Part shown: in pieces, positions 25,151 to 34,157 of the stretch
How positions within the stretch are numbered: the stretch's first letter is position 1
Layout: the number at the start of each line of letters is the position of its first letter
NCBI GenBank assembly: GCA_036307305.1
Contig: JAXJXV010000011.1
Span: 38,964-102,963 of the forward strand
Origin: SIG607 sp036307305
Lineage (GTDB): Bacteria > Bacillota > Clostridia > Oscillospirales > Acutalibacteraceae
Length of the DNA: 64,000 nucleotides
Direction of reading: 5' to 3'
Notes under the pieces: model-generated
The model's input: only the letters and a program-made list of their open reading frames with translations
What the model was told of the DNA's origin: nothing
The model's database searches: none
Position numbers and translations under genes: made by a program

Positions 25151-28093
25151 TCAGCTATATTCAGCGATTTTACGCTCAATTTCATTATTTGCCTCAAGCG
25201 CCCATTTTGTAAGAGCATCCTTGGCGGTACGCTCAACGTTAACAACGTTCCAGAAAGCCTGGTCAACAGAACGGGAAACGTAGTAACTACCAGGAACCTC
25301 AGGAACTTCTACAATCCACTCACGCTGTTTCAGAAGAATTTCAAGGTCGCCGCGTTCCCAAGCCATATCTTCAAAAGCTTTAAGGTTAGCGGTAGTAATA
25401 CGTGAAATAGTACCAATAATAGACTCAACGTTAGTGTTGTAGCGTGACTGAGTATCTGCAGCCGTCCACCACTTAAGGAAGGTCCACGCTTCAAGCTGAT
25501 TTTCACTTGTTTCAAGAATCGAACAGCCTGTACCTGAACCCGAAATGGTCTGGTCAATATACGTATTGCCGTTTTCGTCGGTTCTCTCTACACCTGGAAT
25601 TGTAGCGATAGCCCAACGTCCTGCAATTTCAGGAGCAGCTTCAGCAAGAGTGGTGTACTGTGTATATGCCATTATACCAAGAGGCATAGTACCTACGCGG
25701 AAACGGTTATAGAAACTTGCTTCGGTAGGAATCTTATACTTAGTATGCATATCAGTCCAGTAAGTAAATGCCTGAAGTGACGTAGGAGAATCAAGTAAGC
25801 AATAATCTCTTGCTTCGTTATAAATCTCGCCGCCAAACTGCATAAGTATTGAACAGAACAAGCTAAGACCGCCAACACCCGTATTAACGACTGCTGCGTT
25901 TGAAATTTTTGTGTATGGCAAATATGAATTCATATTATTACGCTGTAAAACAGCAGTAACTGCAAGATAATCTTCCCATGACCAAGGATTTTCAAGAGTC
26001 GGAGGCTCAATTTCCAACTGTTCGAATATGTCGGTTCTGTAGAACATTATATAGAAAGACTGCTGGTCAGGAAGTGCGTAAACGCCTCCGTTATATTCAT
26101 AAGGCACAGAAGCGGTATCGCCGAAACGCTCTAAGGTTTCCTCATAGTCATCAAACTGCTTAAGGTCAACCAAGGCGCCACGAAGAGCAAGGTTTACAGG
26201 AGTAGAACGCGCCATATGTAACGAAAGGTCAGGCGCATTACCAGAAAGCATACCTTTAATAATATCGGCATTAACAAGTTCAAGGTTAACGCTAACGGGA
26301 TATCCAAGTTCTTCCTCAGCATAAGGAACGAAAGATTCATTTATAAGATTGTTAAGAACCTGAGCCTGGTCACGACCCCAGTTAACCCAAATCTTAATAG
26401 TTTTGCCACCCTCTTTAGAAACAGAAATTCTGCTGTATGCTTCATCGAAGGAAGCAAGGAAACGGCGTGTGCCGAAAGCAAGTTTGCCGAAGAAATTGCT
26501 TTCTTTAAAATCAAACTCACTGTCTGAGGGCACCAACTGAATCTGATCTAAACAAAGAGCCATAGCCTGCATTTCGTAAAGCCAGGAACTCAAGGTTGTG
26601 TACTGAGTAAAGTAGTCAGAAACATAAAGGTGAGAGTCGTACTTTTCTTTCACCATTGAATCAAGTACACGTGCCATATTGTTCATAGCAGCAATATAGC
26701 TACTTCCCTTTTCACCCGAAAGGTTCTGCATTTCTGCAACGAGTTCGCCCAACTGCTGTGAATAAAGAGTAAGTCTTTCATTAAACTGAGGAACAGTCTT
26801 GAAAAGCTCATAGTCACGGTTACGGTCAGGAGATTCACTGGTAATCATTACTATTTCAAGATAAAGATTACCGATATTGGAAGTGATTTCTTTTAATTTA
26901 TAGTATGAGGGAGCAAGGTTACCCATAGTACCTGAAAGAGAAAGCTTGTGCGTACCTGCAGTAAGATAAAATTCATACTCACCGTTTTCATCGCCAAACT
27001 TAAAGTCTTGCCATTTGGTGTCATAGTTAAACTGAAGATTGGTACACTCAGCAAACGGTGTTTTGCCGTCTATACGAAGATGACGGTAGGAAAAACCGTT
27101 AATAACCTGGTCCTGCTTAAATCTAATACCTAATTTATAAAGTCCGTCAGCAGGAACCTCTATGTACCATGTAATTTCCTCATTAGGAAGCTTCCAGTTA
27201 GTACCACCGATATAGTTAATCTGCGAAATAGTCGGGCTAGAAGGAGTAACGAGGTTAGAAGAATTGTCAGCATAAGGAACCAAGGACCTTGTGCTCTTCA
27301 AATCGGCGTTCTCGCCTTCAATTACGATAGGCGCGCCTGTAGCACTCTTATAACCCTTAGCGGCATACTCTTCAGCCAACTCTTTATATGTAGGAGCAGA
27401 TGAATCAGGAACAGTAAGAGCAACACTCTTAATAGCCAAAGCTTCTGAATTAACTACAATGGTAATCGTATGATTACCTGCAGACATAAAGAATTCCATT
27501 GGATACACGGAAGCGCCCGATGCATCAAAAGCGGACTTCTTAACAAAACCCTGATAGGACATCTGCTCAGAAGCAAACTGGTTGCCAACTTCGTCAACTC
27601 TGAATTCAGTAGCATCAGTCCAAATTCTCGGCAGTTCAAGACGGTTTGCTTCATCAAAAGGAAATTCCCCGTCAATCATAATACCGAAATCAAGGTCCCT
27701 TTCAGATGAGTCTAACAGAACATACTCCAAAGTGAAATTATAAATAGCATCGGCAGGAACATTGAAGCTGTAGCTTACGCTACCCTTTTCGCTTTCCCAA
27801 ATGAGAACATCCTGTTCACCGTAAATTTCACCCTTAGCAACTCCGCTGTCGCTTTCTGCAGAATAATTGATAGCAGGAATAACTATATCCTCCGTCGCAT
27901 TATTCACAGAAGCATTTTTGTTTTGGTAAGACACGTAGTCAGTACCATAAACAACACTGTCAACTGTTGCCTGGTCGATTGTGCCTGTAGTCTGCTGTTC
28001 TTCGGGAGCTGCCATAACAACAGCAGAAGCCGATGAAACAAGAACAACAAATACTAACAGCCACGCCAACAAGCGTAATGTTTTCTTTTTCAT
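25151..28093 (-). CDS. large carbohydrate-binding extracellular solute-binding protein
   Basis: This 980-aa secreted protein has a signal peptide (MKKKTLRLLAWLLVFVVLV... cleaved near VVMA-A, no lipobox Cys) and two consecutive beta-sandwich modules (about 70-225 and 255-410). Each reads like a carbohydrate-binding module (ISWESEKGSVSYSFNV-type strand patterns, WYIEVPADGLYKLGIRF). A family 1 sugar-binding-protein fold follows from about 565 (TIKIWVNWGRDQAQ, APDLSLHMARS, VYALPDQQSFYIMFYRTDIF). At about 980 residues it is twice the normal size. It probably captures large or branched glycans at the cell wall for the adjacent permeases. Confidence 0.85.
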   Translation of the reverse strand: MKKKTLRLLAWLLVFVVLVSSASAVVMAAPEEQQTTGTIDQATVDSVVYGTDYVSYQNKNASVNNATEDIVIPAINYSAESDSGVAKGEIYGEQDVLIWESEKGSVSYSFNVPADAIYNFTLEYVLLDSSERDLDFGIMIDGEFPFDEANRLELPRIWTDATEFRVDEVGNQFASEQMSYQGFVKKSAFDASGASVYPMEFFMSAGNHTITIVVNSEALAIKSVALTVPDSSAPTYKELAEEYAAKGYKSATGAPIVIEGENADLKSTRSLVPYADNSSNLVTPSSPTISQINYIGGTNWKLPNEEITWYIEVPADGLYKLGIRFKQDQVINGFSYRHLRIDGKTPFAECTNLQFNYDTKWQDFKFGDENGEYEFYLTAGTHKLSLSGTMGNLAPSYYKLKEITSNIGNLYLEIVMITSESPDRNRDYELFKTVPQFNERLTLYSQQLGELVAEMQNLSGEKGSSYIAAMNNMARVLDSMVKEKYDSHLYVSDYFTQYTTLSSWLYEMQAMALCLDQIQLVPSDSEFDFKESNFFGKLAFGTRRFLASFDEAYSRISVSKEGGKTIKIWVNWGRDQAQVLNNLINESFVPYAEEELGYPVSVNLELVNADIIKGMLSGNAPDLSLHMARSTPVNLALRGALVDLKQFDDYEETLERFGDTASVPYEYNGGVYALPDQQSFYIMFYRTDIFEQLEIEPPTLENPWSWEDYLAVTAVLQRNNMNSYLPYTKISNAAVVNTGVGGLSLFCSILMQFGGEIYNEARDYCLLDSPTSLQAFTYWTDMHTKYKIPTEASFYNRFRVGTMPLGIMAYTQYTTLAEAAPEIAGRWAIATIPGVERTDENGNTYIDQTISGSGTGCSILETSENQLEAWTFLKWWTAADTQSRYNTNVESIIGTISRITTANLKAFEDMAWERGDLEILLKQREWIVEVPEVPGSYYVSRSVDQAFWNVVNVERTAKDALTKWALEANNEIERKIAEYS

Positions 28094-28157
28094 TTTGCCA
28101 CCCTCGCATTTATATTTAATATCTTAACACGGCGAAAGCCGTAAAATATTAGCAGAA

Positions 28158-28520
28158 CTAAACTGGGTCGGTCCACACCGATTTATCTTCGTAATCAAAT
28201 TCCTTTTCAGATTGGTTACCGTCGGACGAACTGCTGTCGGATTCCGACTGGCTTGAAGAGGACTCAGATTCACTGCCTTGGCTTTCGGAAGAAGAACCAA
28301 CGTCTGAGGAAGAACTTTCTCCGAAAATATCGTTAACGTCAATTCCGCTTCCGTCGTTTTTACTTCCTGAGCTATCAGAGTTTAAAGAAGAATTGTTACC
28401 TGAAGAAATATCTGCCGCAGAACCGCCGTCCTTATTGTCTTTATCCTTACATGACGCAAGACAAAAAATCAAAAAAATACCCATCAAGAACACAGACAGA
28501 ATCTTTAAGCCTATTCTCAT
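28158..28520 (-). CDS. Ser/Asp-rich small lipoprotein
   Basis: This 120-aa protein has a lipoprotein signal (MRIGLKILSVFLMGIFLIF then CLASCKDKD) followed by a low-complexity Ser/Gly/Asp/Glu tail (such as GESSSSDVGSSSESQGSES) and a short acidic end. No enzymatic domain is visible. It is first in the operon, 64 bp ahead of the large binding protein, on which it probably depends for function: a flexible surface spacer or anchor is the simplest idea. A GGAG SD precedes the ATG. The frame is convincing because the third position is not random and the signal is classic. Confidence 0.8.
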   Translation of the reverse strand: MRIGLKILSVFLMGIFLIFCLASCKDKDNKDGGSAADISSGNNSSLNSDSSGSKNDGSGIDVNDIFGESSSSDVGSSSESQGSESESSSSQSESDSSSSDGNQSEKEFDYEDKSVWTDPV

Positions 28521-28874
28521 ATATTTTCTTCACTCCAAACTTTAATACGAAGTATTAACTACATAATTTGTCAAAAAAACACAAAATTACCCAATAATGC
28601 ATTATACTTCCTATATAGCATACTATTTTTATAGCTACAAATCAACAAAAATATACCGAATTTTATAAACAATATTACGAATTTATGAATTGTATTTGTT
28701 GAATTTGTTAAATTCATTGACAATTTAATTAACGCAGAGTATAATTTTAATGGTTTTTGATGTAAAAAATGCACAAGTCCACTGAAAAATTAACCAAAAT
28801 CGGCAGTTTTCGAATCTTAAAATATTTAAATATTGATTCAATTTCACAAATTTTATAAACTTACGGGTGTTTTT
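28521..28874. other. intergenic control region between ABC operon and AraC gene
   Basis: This 354-bp AT-rich region separates the divergent genes. On the forward strand a clear promoter (28717-28745) serves the AraC gene. On the reverse strand TATAAT (28606-28601) lacks a good -35, as expected for an activator-dependent promoter, and TTGACA (28575-28570 region) has only a poor -10. I see no riboswitch. Confidence 0.5.
28717..28745 (+). promoter_or_regulatory. promoter of araC-ligA
   Basis: TTGACA (28717-28722), a 17-nt spacer and a perfect TATAAT (28740-28745), about 120 bp before the regulator start. Confidence 0.75.
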
Positions 28875-29783
28875 ATGTATTCTCTGAAAGCCATTGACAA
28901 CTACATATATAATAAAGAGGGCGACGTCGTATTAAGGCTCACAAACAATACGATATTCGCAGGTATGCATACCCGATTTACCAATCAGTATGCTTATTTT
29001 GAAATTTGGTATTTACAGTCGCAACGTTGTAATCTGGAAATTTCATCACGTATCTTTAATCTTCATCAAGGCGATATACTTGTATTTTCACAAAACGACG
29101 ACAAAGAAGTAATCAATTCTGACAGTAACGCTCTTTTTTCAGTGCTACAGATTGACGCTGATACGTTTAATGCTTTTATGCCATACTCATCACTTCTTGA
29201 CGCCTATAGTTTTTTCACCTCTCATTCCGAACAGTTCAATAATCGAATCCCCGCTTCCAGCCCTGTTGCTCAGACGGTGCGCAATCAACTGTCAAATATT
29301 ATAGAAGCATTTGCTACAAAAAAACAGGGATATGAAATTTCGGTTTTGAAAGCCTGTCTTGACATAATACTGATTATTGCAGGAAACACTAACTACTGCG
29401 ACATTAAAGTCGAAAAGAAAAACAGCGATAGCGCAATCAAAGTTCACAAATCCTTGAAAAAGGCTTTTGATTATATTGATTCTCATTTGACAGATGAACT
29501 GACTCTTGAAAAAATTTCTACCATAGCAGAGCTTAGTCCTAATTATCTTTCTAATATTTTCCGCGAACAGACAGGCACACGTCTTTGGGACTACATAGTA
29601 GAAAAGCGGATTCGTTTAGCCACTCAGTTGCTTATTGATAACCCTGAAGATTCCGTAATATCAGTAGCGCTTAAATGCGGCTTTAATAATTGTCCTAATT
29701 TCAACAGAGCTTTTAAAAAATATACAGGTCAGACTCCCAAAAAATACAAAACCTCTATTTTACGACAGGAGAATCAGCTATGA
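28875..29783 (+). CDS. AraC-family transcriptional regulator
   Basis: This 302-aa regulator has an N-terminal cupin-like sensor (about 1-180) and a C-terminal AraC double helix-turn-helix (LTLEKISTIAELSPNYLSNI and SVALKCGFNNCPNFNRAF, ending KKYTGQTPKKYK). I start it at the ATG at 28875 (MYSLKAID) although its SD is weak (ACGGGTG); an in-frame earlier codon at 28833 lacks any SD. It is divergent from the sugar ABC operon, so it is the likely activator of that operon. Its stop overlaps the ligA start (ATGA). Confidence 0.92.
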   Translation: MYSLKAIDNYIYNKEGDVVLRLTNNTIFAGMHTRFTNQYAYFEIWYLQSQRCNLEISSRIFNLHQGDILVFSQNDDKEVINSDSNALFSVLQIDADTFNAFMPYSSLLDAYSFFTSHSEQFNNRIPASSPVAQTVRNQLSNIIEAFATKKQGYEISVLKACLDIILIIAGNTNYCDIKVEKKNSDSAIKVHKSLKKAFDYIDSHLTDELTLEKISTIAELSPNYLSNIFREQTGTRLWDYIVEKRIRLATQLLIDNPEDSVISVALKCGFNNCPNFNRAFKKYTGQTPKKYKTSILRQENQL

Positions 29784-31765
29784 CCATTAAGGAAAAAACA
29801 GACAGAATTAAATATCTTGTGGAATACCTTTCGAAGTGTTCCAACGAGTATTACAATTTAGGAACTCCTTCCATTTCTGACGCTCAATACGATAAGCTTT
29901 TTGACGAGCTTTCCCTACTTGAAAGCCAGACGGGTATTATACTCGCTTCCTCCCCTACTCAGCGTGTGGGTCATACGGTACTCAGCGTTCTTCCCAAGGT
30001 TATCCACGCTATTCCCCTTCTTAGTCTCGCAAAGACAAAAGACCCCGAAGATATAAAGAAGATGCTCCTTGATAACGACGGCTATTTGGCGCTTAAAATC
30101 GACGGGCTCACCGTTGAGCTTGTTTACCAAAACGGACAGCTTACCGAAGCTTCAACGCGCGGTAATGGAACCGAGGGCGAGGTTATTACCCATAACGCCC
30201 GTGTTTTTAACAATATCCCTAAAACAATACCGATTAAAAATCTAATTCGCATTACGGGTGAAGCTTATATCGATATTGCCACCTTTGAAGAAATCAATGA
30301 AAAAATTGACAATGACGAGGATAAATTTTCAACACCCAGAAATCTTGCCGCAGGTTCTGTAAGACAGCTTGATTCTTCCGTTTGTAAAGAGCGTAACATA
30401 AAGTTTATGCCATTTAATGTGCTTGAGGGATTCGAAGATATAATCTCTCGAAGTGAGCGAATGGATAAGCTTAGCAGCTTCGGTTTCGACCGTATACCGT
30501 CTGTGAACCTTTCTACAGAAACGGGTACGGAAGAAATCACCGAGCATATTTTTGCGCTTAAAAAAATTGCAGAAAACAAAGGTCTTCCAATTGACGGTAT
30601 CGTTTTCTTTTACGACGATGCTGTTTTTTCAGCAGGACTCGGAAGAACCTCACACCATTTTCGCGACGGTATCGCCTTCAAGTTTTCAGACCCTCATTTT
30701 GAAACGGTACTAAATAACGTTGAATGGAACATTTCCAGAACAGGTCAATTAACCCCCGTAGCAATATTCTCGCCTGTGGAAATTGACAATACCATAGTTG
30801 AACGTGCTTCACTTCACAATATGACCTTTGTAAAAGAATTAAAGCTTAACAAGGGCGACAGAATAATGGTTTCCAAGCGCAATATGATTATCCCTCACGT
30901 TGAAGAAAATCTTACCGTCCATAGTGAAGAATATACGCTCTCTTTCCCACAGCACTGCCCTATCTGTAACGCAGCTACAGAAATCTCCACCACTGAAAAC
31001 GGAGGCAGAATAATTGAAGTTCTTTACTGTAAAAATCCAACGTGTGCGGGTAAAAAAGTAAAGAAATTCACCCATTTTGTAAGCAAAAACGCTCTTAATA
31101 TAGACGGACTTTCTGAGCAGACTTTAGAAAAATTTATGAGTCTTGGTTGGCTTAAAAATCTATCTGACGTTTATACACTGACTGAGCATAAAGATGAAAT
31201 CGTCACTATGGAAGGCTTCGGTGAAAAATCCTTTAATAATCTTGCGTTATCCCTTGAGCAATCACGTCATACAACACTGACGAACTTGCTTGTGGCTATG
31301 AACATTGACCACATCGGAAAAAGCACCGCCAAGCTTATTGAAGACAGATTTTCAGGAGATGCCGACAGCTTTATAACCGCTGTTAGTAACGGCTTTGATT
31401 TTACCGAAATCGAAGGCTTTGGCGAGATTATGAACGACAGTATTCATAACTTCTTTAAGATGCAAGAAAATATGAATGAGTTCACACAGCTTATGACTAT
31501 TCTTGATATACAGAAGAAAGAAAAGCCCACAGAAAGCGGCTCACGTTTCTTTGACAAAAAAATTGTCATTACAGGCACATTTTCTAAATATACAAGAGAC
31601 GAACTTAGCGCAAGGCTTGAAGAACTCGGTGCTAAAACAAGCAGTTCGGTTTCTTCAAAAACAGACTACGTACTGTGCGGCGAAAATGCCGGAAGTAAGC
31701 TTTCCAAAGCAAAACAGTTAGGCGTCACCGTGTTATATGAGGACGACATAGCAGACGAAATATAA
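29780..31765 (+). CDS. ligA: NAD+-dependent DNA ligase
   Basis: This 661-aa ligase seals nicks in replication and repair using NAD+. Order of parts: Ia NAD-binding helix region (SISDAQYDKLFDEL), adenylation motif KIDG with Lys106, STRGNGTEGE, OB fold, Cys4 zinc finger (CPIC ... CKNPTC), helix-hairpin-helix repeats and a C-terminal BRCT domain (FFDKKIVITGTFSKYTRDEL). All catalytic signatures are present. The sequence around motif I (ALKIDGLTVEL) departs from the usual KxDGLAISL, so it is a somewhat divergent lineage. It is translationally coupled to an AraC gene, an odd partner. Confidence 0.96.
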   Translation: MTIKEKTDRIKYLVEYLSKCSNEYYNLGTPSISDAQYDKLFDELSLLESQTGIILASSPTQRVGHTVLSVLPKVIHAIPLLSLAKTKDPEDIKKMLLDNDGYLALKIDGLTVELVYQNGQLTEASTRGNGTEGEVITHNARVFNNIPKTIPIKNLIRITGEAYIDIATFEEINEKIDNDEDKFSTPRNLAAGSVRQLDSSVCKERNIKFMPFNVLEGFEDIISRSERMDKLSSFGFDRIPSVNLSTETGTEEITEHIFALKKIAENKGLPIDGIVFFYDDAVFSAGLGRTSHHFRDGIAFKFSDPHFETVLNNVEWNISRTGQLTPVAIFSPVEIDNTIVERASLHNMTFVKELKLNKGDRIMVSKRNMIIPHVEENLTVHSEEYTLSFPQHCPICNAATEISTTENGGRIIEVLYCKNPTCAGKKVKKFTHFVSKNALNIDGLSEQTLEKFMSLGWLKNLSDVYTLTEHKDEIVTMEGFGEKSFNNLALSLEQSRHTTLTNLLVAMNIDHIGKSTAKLIEDRFSGDADSFITAVSNGFDFTEIEGFGEIMNDSIHNFFKMQENMNEFTQLMTILDIQKKEKPTESGSRFFDKKIVITGTFSKYTRDELSARLEELGAKTSSSVSSKTDYVLCGENAGSKLSKAKQLGVTVLYEDDIADEI

Positions 31766-31767
31766 AA

Positions 31768-31800
31768 AGTAAATCGGACGGAAATTCCGTCCGATTTTTT
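31768..31800. terminator. bidirectional terminator
   Basis: AATCGGACGGAA and TTCCGTCCGATT pair over 12 bp with A-rich and T-rich flanks. It ends ligA and, in the other direction, the TIR-NLR/sfsA operon. Confidence 0.88.
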
Positions 31801-32656
31801 ACTGAATAGTTAAAGTTTCGTCAGGTTCAATACAGTAGTCTTTTTCATCCTGAACTAACCAGATTTTCTTAGTAGTTGGATTATAAATTTTCCTGCCGTC
31901 TGCAGAAGTAATAAGTCTGTTAAAGGCTTCAACGTATTCATAAATTTCTATATTGGTAGCATACCAGATATCTTCCCTGTCAGCAAGAATTTTTAGTAAA
32001 TCGTGAAGATGCTCCCAGTTATTCTTGTTTCTAAATTCATAGGAATGTCCCCACACGTAGAAAAGTCTTGGCATACGATAAGCCATAAAACCACTGTTAT
32101 TATCCAACTGAACGAAGTCCTGCGCCCATTTAAGAGAGTTAGGATTGTCATGATGTATGGTAGGAACCCAATTATACCAGTCGTTTGGTAAATCAAATGA
32201 ATTATTGTCGCCGCAAAGGCTTCGGGAATAAACAATATCCAGATTTTTAAGATACTCTTTTACTGCAGAGTAATCGGAATTGTTCAGAAAGCGTGTTATT
32301 CCCGAATTTGGATATGCCATACCTCTGATAATTGTATCAAATTCCTTTTCAAGTTGCAGTCGGCAGTTAAGGCAATCCACCATTCCGTCAAGCAAAGGAA
32401 CTACACCAGGTGCTTTATGGTATTCACCGTGAACGGCAATTTCATGACCGCGAGCAATGATTTCTTTCTTTATTTCTTCATAATTCAGATACCAGTCGCT
32501 TTGACCTACATAACCGCTGTTAATATTAAAAGTACCTTTAACACCGTACTGAGAAAAAATCTTTGCAGTGTTAATATCATCACGACATCCGTCGTCATAA
32601 CTGAAAGTAACCGCTTTGGGTTTACCGTTGGGAAAACGTAAAAATCTATATCTCAT
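31799..32656 (-). CDS. polysaccharide deacetylase family protein
   Basis: This 285-aa NodB-fold metal-dependent deacetylase has motif 1 VTFSYDDGCRDD and motif 2 HGEYHKAPG (H-x3-H zinc ligands). There is no signal peptide, so it acts in the cytosol or on an internal substrate. Family members remove acetyl groups from chitin-like or peptidoglycan oligomers or from small molecules. It is last in the reverse operon, 10 nt after the esterase gene; two hydrolases of acetylated sugars in a row suggest a deacetylation role. Confidence 0.88.
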   Translation of the reverse strand: MRYRFLRFPNGKPKAVTFSYDDGCRDDINTAKIFSQYGVKGTFNINSGYVGQSDWYLNYEEIKKEIIARGHEIAVHGEYHKAPGVVPLLDGMVDCLNCRLQLEKEFDTIIRGMAYPNSGITRFLNNSDYSAVKEYLKNLDIVYSRSLCGDNNSFDLPNDWYNWVPTIHHDNPNSLKWAQDFVQLDNNSGFMAYRMPRLFYVWGHSYEFRNKNNWEHLHDLLKILADREDIWYATNIEIYEYVEAFNRLITSADGRKIYNPTTKKIWLVQDEKDYCIEPDETLTIQ

Positions 32657-32666
32657 ATTATATCAC

Positions 32667-33455
32667 CTATTTAAGAAGATTGAAGTGTTTAAGCCAGTTT
32701 TTAAGAAGTAAAGGCCACTGACCAACACTGTCATCCGACTGTGCAAGTCCTAAGCCATGGGCGCCGTTGGGAAAGATATGCATTTCACAAGAAACACCGT
32801 TATCTTTAAGAGCTGTAGCATATATTAGGCTATTCTTTACATTAACGCCTGCATCATCAAAGGTATGCCATATAAAAGCTTTTGGTGTTTTTTCGTTCAC
32901 TCTCTCATCAGCACACAGTGAATCGACACACTTAGAATCATTCATTTTTTCACCCAGTAGATTGTTACCGCTTCCAATATGTCCATAATCTTTAAGTTTA
33001 ATTACTGGGTAACAAAGTATCTGGAAGTTTGGCATAAAATCCACATTATCTATTTCATCAGGAGAAGGTATTTCATTTCTTAAATCATCAAAAACAGTAG
33101 AAAGCGTAGCCGCAAGATGACCGCCGGCAGACGAACCCATTACACCTATTTTATCAGGGTCAATTTCATATTTTTCTGCATTAGCTCTTACATACTGAAC
33201 AGCTCGTCTTGCATCTAACAGTGGCAACGGATATCTGTTTGGTGCCACTCTGTACTGACACACAAAGGCAGTTATTCCAAGCGTATTAAGGTATTCTGCA
33301 TAACCCTTGCCTTCATAAATCGCTCTTCCCGAATAACCGCCACCCGGAAAAATAACAACCGCTGTATTGCTTGTTTTTCTTGTAGAAGGATAGTACTCTA
33401 AGACTGGATTATCGGTATTTCCAGGAACATTTTCCCATAGTTCAATTTTTTCCAT
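32667..33455 (-). CDS. alpha/beta-hydrolase esterase (xylan esterase-like)
   Basis: This 262-aa cytosolic hydrolase has oxyanion loop FPGGGYSGRA, nucleophile elbow GSSAGGHLA (Ser in GxSxG) and the terminal His in FPNGAHGLG. These fit acetyl-xylan/feruloyl-type esterases of the BD-FAE/Axe group. It starts 3 nt after the sfsA stop and is followed after 10 nt by a polysaccharide deacetylase. Substrate is inferred as an acetylated sugar. Confidence 0.88.
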   Translation of the reverse strand: MEKIELWENVPGNTDNPVLEYYPSTRKTSNTAVVIFPGGGYSGRAIYEGKGYAEYLNTLGITAFVCQYRVAPNRYPLPLLDARRAVQYVRANAEKYEIDPDKIGVMGSSAGGHLAATLSTVFDDLRNEIPSPDEIDNVDFMPNFQILCYPVIKLKDYGHIGSGNNLLGEKMNDSKCVDSLCADERVNEKTPKAFIWHTFDDAGVNVKNSLIYATALKDNGVSCEMHIFPNGAHGLGLAQSDDSVGQWPLLLKNWLKHFNLLK

Positions 33456-33458
33456 TTT

Positions 33459-34154
33459 CTACACCTCTGTTTTTATATAAGAATCAGCAATGATTGATTC
33501 TTTAGTTACTATACAGTCAACGGCATATATTTCAACACCTGTATTTTTTGCCTCTTTTAAAATTTCAGCAAACTGCGGATGAGTTATTACATTAGGTTTA
33601 AAAGAGTTTACACCCTTCATTTGAACGACAAATAATATAATTGCCCTATAACCATTTCGTTTAGCATCAATAAGCTCTGTAACGTGCTTGACGCCTCTGA
33701 CTGTAGGCGCATCAGGGAACATAGCAATTCCGTCGTTTTCCAAGGTTACGCCCTTTACCTCAACAAAAGCTTTTTCCTTTTCATCCTCGACGAAAATGTC
33801 AAAACGCGAATTATTATATGTTACTTCTCTTTTAATCACTGCATTCTTTGAGAACAAATTACCGTTTTTAATAAATTCCTCAGCAACGCTATTCGGAATC
33901 TGAGAATCTATATTTATAAGCAAACAGGAACCGTTGTCTTTAATTTTTTCTACGGCAATTAAATCATACTTTGTTTTACGAAGCGGATTATCACTTTCGT
34001 TTAAATATACGTTACAGCCCTTAATAAGCAGTTCTTTACAACGTCCTGTATTTTTGACGTGGGCGGTTTCTTCCTTTCCGTCAACAATCACCTTTGCTAT
34101 AAACCTGTTAGGACGATTGACAAAGGTTGCTTTAATTACTCTATCATATTTCAT
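33459..34154 (-). CDS. sfsA: SfsA DNA/RNA nuclease family protein
   Basis: This 231-aa protein has the N-terminal OB-like part (IKATFVNRPNRFIAKVIVDG, HVKNTGRCKELL) and the C-terminal PD-(D/E)xK-like core (SRFDIFVED, AFVEVKGVTL with the E-V-K triad, FPDAPTVRGVKHV). SfsA proteins, once described as sugar-fermentation stimulators, are reported to be nucleic-acid binding nucleases. Notable is its position: start codon 3 nt after the stop of the TIR/NB-ARC gene, so it would be co-translated with that defence-like protein. Confidence 0.95.
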   Translation of the reverse strand: MKYDRVIKATFVNRPNRFIAKVIVDGKEETAHVKNTGRCKELLIKGCNVYLNESDNPLRKTKYDLIAVEKIKDNGSCLLINIDSQIPNSVAEEFIKNGNLFSKNAVIKREVTYNNSRFDIFVEDEKEKAFVEVKGVTLENDGIAMFPDAPTVRGVKHVTELIDAKRNGYRAIILFVVQMKGVNSFKPNVITHPQFAEILKEAKNTGVEIYAVDCIVTKESIIADSYIKTEV

Positions 34155-34157
34155 AAA

